Positions 10,823-22,799 are shown, counted from the first letter of the stretch. The stretch is DNA of 64,000 nucleotides from Porogramme epimiltina (GCA_900155495.1 FTLJ01000349.1:1-64000); one strand, 5' to 3'. The notes: generated from the sequence alone by a model not told the origin. A program made the numbers and translations.

Positions 10823-12511
10823 TCAACGCAAGGATGCAAACCACTCCAGCCAGCGAGGGGTCCGGGTCTTCATAAACATAAACTCGTCCGCAGTGTGCAT
10901 CTCGAGGTCCTGTCCCAACTTGCGCCTACTTGAGTCCTTGTCCCAAACATGAAGGCGGAATACATCGCCGCCGTCGGGTGCAACAACGACAACGAGCTTC
11001 AGCTCGCGACAGGCGACTAGGTGGCGTTCGGCATCTCTGACCATGGAGGAAACGTCCTCGCGCTTTGTCTAGGAAACAGTCCGGTGAGTGACAGCTCTTC
11101 GTACCAGGGGGAGGGTGGGCACAAACCTCCTTCGGGACGTCGATATAGAGCGACTGTAAGTTTGGAAATGCCCTGCAGAGGTCCCGGAACTTGAGTGGCA
11201 CATTCATAGCACTGGTAATCGAGCAGACGGGCATGGACGGCGAACGGTAGACGTTGAGACAAACACCCATGACGAGGATCCGGACAAAAGGGAAGGGTTT
11301 CAGCAACGCACAGCGGCGCGAGTGATCGCTAGACCGATCCTGGACACCGAATGATCCCCCGTGGAAGTGAAGGCAGTGACCAATCTTCACCGACGAGAGC
11401 ATCCTGCAGTCCCCGAGGCGTCGAATCAAGGTGAAGAATAGAGGTGGGTTGATGTGAATTCTATCTAGTCTGAAGGGTGTGGTGTAAACACCATCTGAAT
11501 CCCTTCTGTGCACATCTCCAATGTCTGTCGGGACGTTCAATTCTAACAGCGTAGGAGCGTGGTGGGCCAGGAACTTCACGAATGAGCTTGTGTGATCATT
11601 GGAGAGGGGGCCTGCGTGGAGGGTGAAAGCTTGAAGGGAGGAAAAGCGGCTTCGTCGAAAGAACGAGTCTATCCCATACGGGATTTTGTAGGAGATGATT
11701 GAAAGACGGGTGAGGTTTGGGAAGTTTTCAGAGAGTGTCGGAGGGATTGTCGCGAGTTTCTTAGGGATCTTCTCAAAGCCTCCCCCAAACACGCAGCTGA
11801 TTTTGACGCTGAGGTGCCGATAGGACGGATAGATACACTGCAAGATTAACAAGTCAGAATAGTCAACGAAAGAATGGACACTGTAGCGACGCACAGTTCG
11901 AGTCCAAGTGGTGACATCCCAGTCGTACGGTGAAGTAATCTTCATAACAATGCTTTCCATCGTTTTAGGAAGCGTTCGGAGAATGTCTTGGACAGGTTTC
12001 CGCCTGGAGATTGCGCCGTGGAGTTCTCCGACATCGATAGATCGAAGCAAAGGTAACGAGGAAAGGAGGGTCATGAAGGGGTTGACCCTGCCCAGTGACG
12101 GTAGACGATCTAAGGCCCAAGTGCCCGAAATCTTGATGTCCCGGACCCAAAAGAGGGAGCGATCGCGCGGAACAACCTTGACAGAGTAGAACCGGAGTAA
12201 GGTGACGTCTGTGAGGGTGATTTGGCGGTTCAGAACAGATAATGAAATTTGATAGTTGCATTTACACGTCAGTGCAAAAGGGAGAATCGATCTAGGGAGG
12301 ACGTGGAGGAGGATTTTTCGCACAACTTCTGGCGGAACGCTCGAGAAAACCCCTTGACGCTTGAACGCCTTATTTTGGGCCCCAAAATCAAAATCAAGAT
12401 CAACCTAAGTGCACAATCCGCGTCAGAACATATGGATAGGATAAAGGGGGAGGGACATGGCTTGGAACATACCCATCTACAACTTAGGGCTCTGAATACA
12501 AGACGGATCAT
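10823..12511 (-). CDS. F-box / leucine-rich-repeat protein, copy 2
   Basis: Paralogue of the gene at 4412-6131 with the same three-exon layout. The central exon holds the F-box (SSVPPEVVRKILLHVLPRS, then PFALTCK) and LRR-like segments such as FPNLTRLSI and FPNLQSLYIDVP. The last exon begins TKREDVSS and ends WLEWFASLR before the stop at 10823. The proposed start is ATG 12511 (MIRLVFRALSCRW), joined in frame over an intron ending CACTTAG to VDLDFDFGAQNK. In copy 1 this ATG position is GTG, and copy 1's own ATG is ATA here, so the two copies begin at different places. The sequence between the start and the F-box is also the least conserved part. Likely a ubiquitin-ligase adaptor of unknown target. 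Confidence 0.78.
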
Positions 12512-12853
12512 TTAGCCTGGGCTCGGGGTCGGGACGCTATGGGCCTTGATATAATAGAGATGCTTGAGCGGGGTCCGCAGCGAAGTTCAACGGGCCAACG
12601 ATAATGGAGAAGTAGTCCTGGGGCGAAAAATTGAACGACGGGACGTAGTCAGGGATTCCCGAGCGTGGGCCTGAGGTTCTTTGGTCGGGTCTGGCTGTTG
12701 GGCAGGGAGGCCAGGACGGCTCTGTATCGAAGTCGAGTATCAAGGGCTGTGAGCGCCGCGTCCACAGGAATGTGGTCGTTGTCCCCTCAGTGTACGTGTT
12801 ACGCATGTCAATGTCTCATAAAGTTTACATTGGACTAGCCTGAATAGCATACT

Positions 12854-14404
12854 TCACGACAACTCCTGTATCCCCGAGCTTTGCGGTTTTGCGCGACCCG
12901 CCCCCGTCAAGGCGTCGTCTTCACTCCTCCTCTGCCGCTCGCCCTTCATTATCTCCACTTGAATCACGGTTTCGTCCATCACCGCGTGAACCAATGCCGC
13001 AGGTGTCCCCAGCACGTAAGCAGAGTAAAAATTCAGCTTGTGCACGACATGGCTCGTCTTCGCCGCTACTGGTTTTCCTTCCGGGTGGGCCGCCGAGCGC
13101 GAGCCGAAGAGTGCTGCGAGGTCTGATAACACGCGGAGGGTATTTGCGTTCGCATGTTCTCTGGGATCGTTCTCTGCAATGACGGGATCGTGGACTGTTA
13201 CTGTTGCCGGGCGTAGGAGGATAGCCATATCTTGAAGCAACAAGGAAAACAGCTGCGAGTCCACAGTATGCTGTGCATACCGCATTAGACAAGCCTCCGC
13301 TGTTCATGGGGCGCGTTGACTCACCGGCGGAAAACGCGACCACAGATCGGTGACAGTCCCTGAGATCGATTTGAGAACCGTAGTTGATCTTCGCTCCGCG
13401 AGGAACGGGACAAGTTGAGACACTACCCGTCTGGCTTCGGCACAGTCGGGCTCGTCGGGAGAAAGCGAGGATAGAGGGGAGGCGGCAAAATGACGAACTA
13501 CGTAAGCATATGCGATACTATGACCGAAACAGATGAGCATCATGCGTTGGTTCCGTGTTGAAAGTAAGGAGCGGTGACATACCATACTGCGCATATATTG
13601 TATAGTAGCAGAGGTCTGGTAGCCGCTGCATCCGATGACCGTTTCACCAGCGGCTCGGGGAGGTCGATGATTTCAGGACGCACCCCGCGGCGCCGTAGAG
13701 TTCTTGGGTGTGGCACAGAAGGACCGGGGGTCGCGTCGGGAGAAGCGACCCACCACGGCTCGACTTGCACGCTCTCTAGCTCTTCACTAGCTAGGAGGTG
13801 TTGCGCTAGCTCGCTACTAGGGTCATTCAGCGCGCGCGAGAACTTGTCGCGCTCGGCAGGTGTGAGACGACTCCATAGTTCGTCATGCGATGCGGCCTCT
13901 GAATACGAGAAAGAAAACGGGAGGCGCGTCCATGATGAGCGCAAGGAGCGGAACGATGAATGAGCGACGCACCAACGTCAATGCCTCCCAACCGCTCCAC
14001 GAGGTCGTCCACATCGTCGTCATCTGCATCCACATCTTCGCCCAATAGTGGGCTGTCTCCGAGCCCATCCTCCTCGAAGCGCTTCAGCAGGTCGAGCATC
14101 CGCCGCCGTTCGTCTGCGGGAGCGGACTGCGCCTCGCGCGCGAGCTCGTCGCGGTAGAACGGCTCCGAACAGTCTGCATGCGCGGCCGCGCGGAAGCAGA
14201 CTAGCGAGCAATAGGGGGCATTGCACCGCGGACAGGTGTATCGCGAGAACTGTCGCTTGCAGCTGTGAGCGGACGCGTTCGTTTTTAGGGGCGGAGAGGA
14301 AGGCGCGAGACGCGGACTCACATTGCGCAGGGGATAGTTGTGACTGACTCGGTTTGGGGCGGGGTCGAAGCTATGAAAGGCTCCTCTCTTTGTATATCAG
14401 CCAT
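12854..14404 (-). CDS. HIT-type zinc-finger protein, ZNHIT2-like
   Basis: Starts at ATG 14404 (MADIQREEPFIAS...). The first exon ends CAI and joins the second, completing a HIT zinc finger: CAICKRQFSRYTCPRCNAPYC, then SLVCFRAAAHADC and SEPFYRDEL. This finger and the following helix (ADERRRMLDLLKRFEEDG) match ZNHIT2, a cofactor that works with the R2TP chaperone in assembling U5 snRNP and other complexes. Later exons include LTPAERDKFSRAL, EIIDLPEPLVKR, AAATRPLLLYNICAV and the AYVVRHF segment, and the last exon ends SSGIQELS at 12854. About five exons splice without frame loss. It is head-to-head with PAF1. The second copy at 6441-8151 is broken, so this one is likely the working gene. Confidence 0.82.
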
Positions 14405-14637
14405 TATGCGGTCGTGTGCGGCTGGGAGGTGTGGGTTTGCGATCGAAGATGGTGGAGGAGAGCCGAGAGTATTATATTCATTGGGATTATAATCTATAGT
14501 CTTGCATTAGAAGGACCAGCTAGTTGGAATACATCCAGTTCATTATTCAGGATACAAGCCGGCGCTTACACGCCTTGTCCACGACTCGCGACCACGGAGT
14601 TCGGCGCGTTCGCACCTGCTCTCCCTCGTCCCCCAAC
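14405..14637. promoter_or_regulatory. Bidirectional promoter between ZNHIT2-like and PAF1
   Basis: Only 233 bases separate the two start codons, so both genes must be driven from here. The equivalent stretch in copy 1 (8152-8401) is still alignable, including the run around GGATACAAGC and GCGCTTAC. I see no clear TATA box, as is usual for housekeeping genes. Confidence 0.65.
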
Positions 14638-16382
14638 ATGAGCTTCAAAAAGAGGTTCGCAGCCATCTCAGCGCATTGATATCCTGTGCTAATACGCGTA
14701 TCTTCCTTCCTCAGTAAATTGGATCTTCTGATCCGCGTACGGTATTCAAACCCACTCCCTGCACCTCCATGTCCTCCCAAGCTCCTCGACATACCCACCG
14801 ACCTCATGCGCTATGCGCGCCCTGAATTTCTGGACGACATCGCGGCCAGCACACCTTTTCCGATGGTAGTAGACGGAGAGCTGGGAATGCCGCTTGACTT
14901 GTCACGGTGGGACTGTCTATGGGAAGAGAACGGGGACGACTCAGGTGCGTGAATCTGTTCTACGTGGTTGCAATTGTGATTGACGCGTTCATGTCTCTCT
15001 ATCCTACCGTCTGTATAAAGAACTCAACCCTGATCCAAAACGCCTGCCTGAGGTTGACCCTAAGGACCAGTTCATGCTGGGCGACCCTGCCTCTTCGTCT
15101 GGTCCATTCTTCGGAACCAGTTCTGTCTCTGGGACGTCAACACCATCATCGTCCGTCCCACACGTAGCATGGCTACGGAAAACGGAGTACTTGAGTCGGG
15201 ACAATATAACCCGCACGGCCGCCCCACAGGAAGTGTACGTCCCTCCTTCATTAGTTAAGCCCATCCGCGCCTCATATCTTCCCTTGTCCCTATTTCTCTC
15301 CCTCTTCTTTGCTATGAAGGAAACAAGTCCAAGAGGCTCCTATCGACGTGTCACCAGCCGCACAATTGCGGGACATTGATGCGTCCTTCGCCGCCATCGA
15401 GAGTTCGGTCCTCAGCGAGCTGCGGCACCCCACCAAACCCGAGCTCACGGCCGTGGAGGCGTTCGAGATTCTCCCGGACGCGGATATATGGGCGAACGCG
15501 TACGACCTGTTCCGCTTCTCGGAGAGGCCAGGAGACAGGGCTGTCGACGTGAGTAGCCACCACATTTTGCTGGCGGACATTGGGCGTTGACTATGTGATA
15601 CAACTTGACAGGTGGAAGACCCAAGACTAGACTGTGCGATATTGCGGCCAATGGAGGCGGACGGAGACCATTTCCTCGCGTACTACCTCACGAAGGAGGA
15701 TGAGGATGCGCTCCAGTTCAAGGAGAACCGACTAGCGCGGTCTCCAGATGATCCGCCAGAAGATGAGGTGCGTCTGCCAGTTTTCCGTTGTACCGTGGCG
15801 TTCACCAAAGCCCTTCCCCCGCTCCGTTTCCCGTTTTCCACACATAGCCAACAATGTTCCACTTTGTGCGCGACTACGAGACGGTCAAGGTCGAGCAAGA
15901 GGTGCCGAACGAGTTCGTGCTTGTCCTGGACGAAGGCTCGAGCGAGTTTGACACGAAGACGGCGCCGCGCCCCAAGGGCGCGTACTACAAGAACATCGAG
16001 CGCAAGATGCTTCTCAAGAAGAAGCGCGTAAATGTATGTCTCCCTCTCCATCACACCCCCTCTCTACCCTCCCGCCAACTTTGCTCGCCTCTTCTGGCCG
16101 ACGCTCACGCACACGCTGCATGCACAGACGTACGAGTCGTATGGCGACAAATGGGACGTCGTCAAGTTGACGCACGCGCCCATGAGCCACGAGGAGGAGC
16201 AGGAGCGCGAGGAGGCGCTCTCCGAGGTCGTCGACCCGCTCTACCTTCTCTCGCGCGCCGACGCGGACGCTGAGGGCGAGGTCGACGACCCTCTCGGGCT
16301 CTTGCACGCCGTCAACGGCAGCGCGCACGCCGCCGCCGCGAGGGACGTGAACCAGGACGCAATCGATGTATTTGGTGAGTAG
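14638..16382 (+). CDS. PAF1: PAF1 subunit of the RNA polymerase II-associated Paf1 complex
   Basis: The Paf1 complex travels with RNA polymerase II and supports elongation and histone H2B/H3 modification. Exon 1 (14638-14654) joins exon 2 (from 14715) to give MSFKKSKLDLLIRVRYSNPL, the conserved PAF1 N-terminus. Further family blocks are CPPKLLDIPT, MRYARPEF, GMPLDLSRWDCLW, DPKDQFMLGDP, WLRKTEYLSR, APIDVSPAAQLRDID, YYLTKEDEDALQFKENRLARS, MFHFVRDYETVK and the late SYGDKWDVVKL. Around seven exons splice in frame and the protein ends DAIDVFGE. The C-terminus is acidic and Ala-rich. It is complete, unlike the short fragment at 8402-8505. Confidence 0.9.
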
Positions 16383-16739
16383 ACGTGAAATGATGAGGGT
16401 AGGGTATTAGGGAGAGGGAGGGGGGCGTGCGGGCGGACGGTGGGGTTCTGCCCCTCGCCGACTTGGCCTGTATTTTATTCTTTTGCTTGTGTAATTTGCT
16501 GTCGGATACGCTTTGCACACATGGATGGATCATAGCGGAGCGTGCGTGGGTCATTAGAAGAGCTGTTAGAAAAGCAACATACAGCAAGTACATGGCAGCG
16601 TGCACTAGCGAACACCGCCGACCGGAAGAGACTAGGGTATCCAAAGGCTCCCGGGCGACGTGCAGCACCCACCCCTCCCTCTCCTCCCCCCATCTGATCC
16701 ATTCTGACATCATCATCCCTCTACCATCCCGCCACTCCG
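16383..16739. other. Convergent 3' spacer
   Basis: Lies between the converging ends of PAF1 and the TMEM97-like gene, and would hold both 3' untranslated regions. Nothing else seen. Confidence 0.5.
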
Positions 16740-17507
16740 CTACTCTTGCTTCACCGCCCTCCGCGCCTCCGCGCCCTCCATCGCGAGCTTGTACACGCGC
16801 TGCGCCATATCGATAGCCATGACGAGCGGGACGAGGAAGAAGGGGATATAGCTCGAGAGCAGGAGGAGGCGCTGCTCGGCCGTGAGCGAGAGTCCGGGGC
16901 CGAGCGAGATCGCGGAAACGGGGAGCGAGAGCACGACAGCGAGGCAGGGCAGCGTCGTTGTTGCTGTGGAGGCGGCGTAGGCGAGTAGGAGGACGTAGAT
17001 GGAGGAGGTACCTGCGGACGGGAGGGATGAACGGGAAGAGGGGGCAGAGTGCGTGGAGGACGTACCGCGCCACAGGCCACGCAGACCTGCGATAAACACA
17101 GGGACCTGGAAGAACCTGGGCAGGAAGAACGGGGAGCGTCAGTATGCGCGACGCGCCATCGCCCAAACGCGAACGGGGGACGTACGCCTCGAGCATGAGG
17201 AAGCTCCGGAACCACGCGTACGCGTGCAGCTGCGCGGGCCCGAAGTAGCCCATCGCACTCCCGATGAGCGGGTCCGCGGACATGTCGACGTAGAAGCGGG
17301 GTAGCGCGGCGAGCGCGCTGGGCACCCAGCCCGCAGGGTAGAGAGCTTGGATGTCGATGAGGAACGTCGCGGGGAGGTGGATCTGCGGGGGGTGTGCAAG
17401 GCTCAATCGTGGGGGTGTGCGAGCAGGAGGGCGGGACGTGGACTGACCGCGAAGAAGAGGAAGTAAACGAGGTCGCGGCGGCGCTGGGCGAGGGGTATCC
17501 GGGACAT
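16740..17507 (-). CDS. EXPERA-domain membrane protein, TMEM97/sigma-2 receptor-like
   Basis: Exon 1 from ATG 17507 encodes MSRIPLAQRRRDLVYFLFFA. Later exons give IHLPATFLIDIQALYP, the segment PRFYVDMSADPLIG, GYFGPAQLHAYAWFRSFLMLEA, FFQVPVFIAGLRGLWR, and a final exon with two hydrophobic helices ending GAEARRAVKQE at 16740. Four transmembrane segments, the early Asp and the WFRSFLMLE helix fit the EXPERA fold shared by TMEM97 and emopamil-binding proteins. These act in the endoplasmic reticulum on sterols or sterol transport. About 200 residues is the usual length. Catalytic isomerase activity is not implied by the sequence alone. Confidence 0.78.
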
Positions 17508-17819
17508 AGTGGGCGTAAAGGTGGAGGAAAGTGAACGCTGTTCAGAACGGACCTGCGAGAAGGTTCAACGCGTCCCCGTAGGGCGCCAACGCGTCCAAAG
17601 GCGCGTCCAGGCACGAAACGCGGTCGTCACAACTTCGGTCACACAGCTCACCCATCGAAAGATGCGGAGCGAGAGTCTCAGGCACGAAAGCTATATTAGA
17701 GTGGTGGTGTCGGTAGGTACTACAAGATCTAAGTAAGGATGCTTCCGCAGCAAAGCCGCCCGCAACATGTCACCCAGGAGCCCAAAGGCCATGGCCAACT
17801 CGTCCGCTACGCACGCCGT
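17508..17819. other. Spacer, promoter of the TMEM97-like gene
   Basis: About 310 bases between the start of the TMEM97-like gene and the stop of the rhomboid gene, both on the minus strand. No gene or clear motif seen. Confidence 0.5.
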
Positions 17820-19493
17820 CTACTTTAGCTTCGTCCCGTGTCCGTGCAGGAAGAATGCTGCAGGGAGGTCCCAAAGCCGGATGGTGTACCAGATCTCCGC
17901 GCCGTACTTGTACCAGAACATCCCGAAGAGCGCCCCGCCGAGATGCGCGTAATGATCCAACATCCTATCGATTCCGGTTAGTACGCGCAACGCATAGCAA
18001 AGACGAGAGGAGGAAGGCTGCAAACTCACTTCCACCCGCGAATGACGCCGAGCACGTCGAGCGCGACGAACGCGTAGAACCCTGTCTGGATGTTGATCGG
18101 GAACCACGGCGGGATGACGAACGTAACCTCCGCGTCGGGGAACCCGAACGCGGTCACCGCGAACATCGCATATACCGCCCCGGACGAGCCGAGCGACCAC
18201 CAGCCCTCCTTTGCCTCGCGCGTGGCTTGCTTCGCTGCAACCTCGGTGGCTTCAGCTGTGGCTCCCGTCGCGAGGGCAGCAGGTTTTGGTGCGGCGCGCG
18301 CGGTGGAGGAGGCGGAGGCGCGGAGCTGCGCGATGAGGCGGCGGTACCGCCAGCGCGCGCTACCAATGTGCGAGGCGAGGCTCGCAAACAAGCCAGCTGT
18401 GATGGCAGTCGGTAAATGCGACGGACCAAGATATATCTGCTGAACACACCGGAGACGAAGAGGGCTAGTAAATGCCACCGTGGGGAGGCTTCTGAGAGCG
18501 CACCGCGCTCCTGTTCTACCTTCTTGAACTGGAGATAGAGCTGTTGACTAGCCGCAGCACCTGTTGCGCTGTATATTTGGTGACCGAACGCAATAGGCAG
18601 GTGCGAGTGAGACTTACCGAAGCTTGCCAATGCCATGCAGTTGAAGAGGAGGTGGAAGAAGCCTTGATGGCTACGAACGACACTATGTTGGTCCAGTACC
18701 TCTGCATAGGTGACTATTAGACACGCACCTGAACGTACTTGTGAGGAGCGTGTACGACCGCCCCGACAAGGGATTATGCGCGAAGCTACGCATCATGACG
18801 GCGTTCCACCGAGGGACCCGCCACGCCACCCACACCAGACAGTTCACCGCCCCGATAGCCCAGCACATGCGCTTCCCCTCTGACGCATTGAGGATAGGCT
18901 GGAAGACTTGCACGTAGGTCCAGGTGATGATCGCCTTGGTAGTGTCAGGGAGCTGGTCGACCGAGGACTTGAGCGAAGCTAGCGTACTTTGAAGTTGCTG
19001 GGGGATGCGGTCAATTGATATGCGGGTAGATAGGAGCAGTAGAACTCACGCGGCCGAAAGTAAAGTATTTTGCTCGTGATAGCTCCTCTGACGTTGGAGG
19101 TCGGCTCTTGTCGTAGCCTCCTTGGGGCGCTGCTCTCAGGTGCGCCCACCACTTGAAGAGCTCATAGTTTGTGAGGTGGGCCCCGATAGTGAAGGCAGCA
19201 ACACTCCCAGCTATGGTGAACTGTGCAAGAACACATTGACTCAGAGGCCATTGCTAGCCAGTAGCTGCACAAGCACGTACCAGGATTTGATTCCGTATTG
19301 GCACCTTGCGCACGGCGTCGGCGAAGGAGGGGATGGGCGTGGCCTTTGCGACTGCCTGTCGAAATAATGGTGCCTTTGGGACTTCTGACTTGACAATTTG
19401 TTCAAGGCGGGCATTGTGGGTGAAGGAAAAGGAGCGTGAGGGACGGCGACATGGCAGAGACCAGGCTCTGGGTGAGCGGAGAGTCCAAAGCAT
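17820..19493 (-). CDS. Mitochondrial rhomboid protease (Pcp1/PARL type)
   Basis: An intramembrane serine protease of the mitochondrial inner membrane. ATG 19493 opens an Arg-rich, acid-poor N-terminus ([20 protein letters not shown]) typical of a mitochondrial presequence. After KVPIRNQIL, several exons add a first membrane helix ([15 protein letters not shown]), a spacer with [12 protein letters not shown], a helix ending VAWRVPRW, the [20 protein letters not shown] block, and the catalytic [12 protein letters not shown] (Ser in G-x-S-G). The last exon carries [18 protein letters not shown] with the catalytic His. An Ala- and Arg-rich loop (about 45 residues, from ARWRYRRLI) precedes the catalytic Ser helix. 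The layout of one extra N-terminal helix plus a six-helix rhomboid core suits the PARL class. Substrates would be inferred from yeast (cytochrome c peroxidase, Mgm1-like proteins). Confidence 0.88.
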
Positions 19494-20629
19494 TCGGGCG
19501 GCTGCAGCTCCCGCAGGCGCGCGTTCTCCAGCCTTTTGCCTCCGACACCCACACCTCGCCGGCAGACCGCGTACTCCCTGCCGTAGTATTCCCTCCGCAC
19601 CCCCTCGCTGCTCCCGCAGTGCACGCCTTCTTCTTCGCTTTCATCTCCGCCTTCTGTCCCCTCCCGCCGCCGGGCTGCGTCACCTCCGGCATTCAACACT
19701 GAATTCACGCCAACTGAACGCTTCTCTATGCTTGTCTCACTATATAGGATGCATGACGAACACGCGCCAGGGTGACATGGTGTTCTGCCTGCCTGGAACG
19801 GCGAGGCATGTCAGTGCGTGTCCACCGCAAAACCGAACACGCGCGCACACTGCGGACCGAGCTCGAAGCACCTCCATTCCTTCTAGGGTTGTGTCTGTCC
19901 GTCCGTCATACATCGTTAATCGCAACAAAATCAACGTTCGTGCAACTATTTGTACTGTAAGTGCTCAACGCTGATAATCCCTCGCTCTCAGTATATGTAT
20001 GTATATGATAGATTGTGTACTCGAAGACAGGGTACGGTCTACCTTGCGCTGAGGGTACATGTATAAGGGCTAAAAGGCGTACCCCGGCCGCCGTAAATCA
20101 CGACCTCCTTGAGAACGACGACGAACCGTGGCGCAAACGTCCCGTCGTTCAGCGAGAGTGGTTGAGTAACCGTGGACAAGCCAAGCATGTCATGTGTTGA
20201 TGGAACTCGAAGAATAAGATGCCAAAGAGGGGATTGTTGGACGAAGAAGGCACGTAACATGAGTTTGGGGATGCGGACATATCATCTGTCCTGTAGTACT
20301 TGACTGTGCGCTCCCGAGTGATGACGAGCGGTAACAATGTGGGAGAGATAGGTATCGAGGGATTACAAGTTGGCGATATGGATGGAATGGAGAAGTCATA
20401 AATAAAGTGTAGAAGGAAATTCTACTTGCCGACTTCCTACAGTATACACTGTGATAGGTCATGTCGCTGCCCTTGGCCGAATGTCAATGGCAAAGGAGAC
20501 CGATGGCATGAGCTTCAAACGCATAGTCTAGTGGCGGCCGGTTACATCCAATTTCATGATATGGTCCTTCGGAAGATCCGAGACAAGTTCGCCGTCAGGG
20601 CTGACGGTATGCCTCTTTCGTCTTCGTTT
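19494..20629. other. Spacer between rhomboid and amidase genes
   Basis: No gene supported. A TATA-like CTATATAG near 19740-19747 could serve the rhomboid gene on the minus strand. Several ORFs of 60-220 codons cross this stretch but none shows a family motif; the 222-codon plus-strand ORF mostly mirrors the rhomboid 5' region. Confidence 0.45.
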
Positions 20630-22799
20630 CTATTGCTGTTGTGTGCTACCTTTGTGAAGCTTCAAAGCCGTGTCAACGATCTCAGTCATAGCCAGGACAG
20701 CCTCTTCTTCCAATGTTTGTCCCACCAGCTGAAGACCGACAGGGGCGTGTTCGAATGTATCGGGATGGTCTGTCAGGGTTCGTTACGATGCGTCAATTCA
20801 CCGTGTAGCGTAACTGAGATCATAGGCGCACATAAGTCATAATTCTTCTTGTCATCCTCGCTGAGGAAGGTGTGCCTAGCCTGCACACGGTCCAACGCAA
20901 GGTCGACTGTAGTAACCGGGAATGTGCAGGCCGGGTAATTGAGCATACTCCAAACAGTCGTGTACGTGAATGCGCTACATGTATCCACAAATTAAAAAGA
21001 TTTTGACGCCTCAGAACATATTATGTGAACGCACCCAATCTTCCCGTGAGGAGGTGGGGGACAAGGGGCGACAGGGGCGATAATCGCGTCAACTGGCCGT
21101 CTTGTACCCGTCTCCGCCACAGTACTTCGCCAGTGCGCGGTGTATTCTTCGCGGAGGGTAGTGCGCTCCTTCTGTATCTGCAACAGCTCGTACGCGGAGA
21201 TGGTAGGTGTGTAGCCGACAACAGTCTGAACGGGGGTCGCAGAGTCGAGCGCCATTGATGCTATGAGAGGCTCCCCAGTGGTGGAGGTCACGGTATCGAC
21301 GTGTTCGAGGGCACCGGACAACACAATTTGGGCCTAAATAGAAGGAATTAGATGGTACAATATGTGCTACCTAGGAAGCTCACAAGAACGTCATGTATCT
21401 GCTGGTGCTTGAAAGGCTTCCATGAAACCACTGCGTTGGTGGACTTTGTTAGTTCTTCACCAACCTAGGGTACTGAAATAGTACGTACCCTGGTGGCCTG
21501 CAGCTTTCAAAGCCGCAGCAGTTATCTCGAGGGCTCTCTGAATAGGGGGAGACGGGATGACGATGCCGTCATTCTCTATGAACGCGAAGCAAAGTTGTTT
21601 CCCGTCCCCGTGCTCGACGAGTCTGTACGCGTCCTCGTCCCACTTCTTCCGTATGACAAGGGGGTCGAGGCGCCAGGGCTCCTGCCCGATGACAGCCTTC
21701 ATGAGTGCTCGGAGGCCGGAAAGACTACCTGAAAGCGGCCCAAGCGAAGATGGTGCAGAGTCCTGGCCCTCGAGGTGGTTGACACACCCGGAAAAGGGGA
21801 GGCGGTGACTAGAGGGAAGAAGGCTGTACAAGCCGTTGAAAGACCCGGGGTACCTGATGGAACTAGGGTGAAGTTCTCAGTGAAGGGGAAATGGGTCGAT
21901 ATTAGAGAGGATAGCATACCCGCCCATATCCGACCCAATTCCCAACGGGCTGCCCCTCATCCCGATGAGAGCGCCTTCGCCACCGGAAGAGGCGCCGGGA
22001 GTCAGCGTACGGTTTGCCGGGTTGACTGTGCGACCAAACACGAAGTTATACGTCTCCGGCCACTGGGAAAGTAAAAAGTCAGCGGTGATTCTCTCGTCGC
22101 AAGGCGTTATGGTGGGTACCATGAGGCCTTGGGGCACGTTCGTCATGACGAACGGAACAGCACCACAAGCGTAGAGAATCTTGGTCATTATAGCGTCGTC
22201 CTGCGAATATTTGCCTATCCACGAAGCGTATCCTAGAAAATGTTGGAGTGGCATCTAAACACGCTAATACTAGTATACATATACACCGACTCACCCATCG
22301 TACACTCAAGGTTCTTGATACGAATTTGATCTTTGAGAGACACAGGCAGTCCATGGAGTGGTCCCACAACCTTCCCTTTCGTTTTCAGGTGTTCATCAAG
22401 TTCATCGGCACGTTTCAACGCCCGTTGCACGAATATCTCTGTCAAGCAATTAACCTGTAAAAATCTATCTCAGTAGGTTGATTCTGTATATACGATTGAA
22501 GGCCATACTAGCTGGTGCGCAATGATGGCACGTTTGTAGAACGCCGTCGTCACCTCCACTGAGGACCACTTCCCGCACGCGAGCTTGTGGAGGAGTGTGT
22601 CGACGTCTGTTGTATTCGTTATCACGATCTCGCGCTCGGTGAGCAACCCGCACTGTTGAGAGTCCGGGAAAGCCCTGACGTCGAGGACATCGTTTCCTGG
22701 GGGCGATTTTAGTATCCATTCCGGGGGAATCTCCCCCTGTTGGCGGCGCGCCTTGTCTTCTGTAAGCTCCTTCCACTTGCTGCAGGTTTCGGACGGCAT
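20630..22799 (-). CDS. Amidase-signature enzyme, acetamidase-like
   Basis: Hydrolyses amides to acid plus ammonia. It starts at ATG 22799 (MPSETCSKWKELTEDKARRQ). Family blocks are IPPEWIL, LLTEREIVIT, KWSSVEVTTAFYKRAIIAHQ, NCLTEIFVQRALKRADELD and GPLHGLPVSLKDQ with the catalytic Lys. They continue with ASSGGEGALIGMRGSPLGIGSD with the cis-Ser, then MGG split by an intron from SIRYPGSFNGLY with the nucleophile Ser. At first sight the intron seems to delete the nucleophile, but the CCCTAG acceptor restores GGSIR. The later part holds TYTTVWSMLNYPACTFPV and HAPVGLQLVGQ, and the stop is at 20630. About nine exons, near 550 residues, as in fungal acetamidases. Likely cytosolic; substrate not determined. 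Confidence 0.85.

Larger units (their letters stand above)
10655..14760. repeat. Segmental duplication, copy 2
   Basis: Repeats the order of 4255-8505: tannase 3' relic, F-box/LRR gene, ZNHIT2-like gene, then the PAF1 5' region. Here PAF1 continues into a full gene, while the tannase is only a relic. Copy 1 has the reverse. That pattern is expected of a tandem duplication whose unit ran from inside the tannase gene to inside PAF1. Confidence 0.9.

Noticed and set aside
14547..14807. A minus-strand ORF between ZNHIT2-like and PAF1
   Set aside because: It overlaps the bidirectional promoter and PAF1 exons 1-2, and the equivalent in copy 1 is interrupted by a stop.
16312..17406. A 364-codon minus-strand ORF
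   Set aside because: It reads through introns of the TMEM97-like gene and then into spacer; only short parts match the family.
21870..21935. Apparent loss of the amidase nucleophile Ser (reading ...DMGG then YPGS)
   Set aside because: Using the CCCTAG acceptor instead of the later CATCAG restores GGSIRYPGSFNGLY in frame, so the active site is complete.
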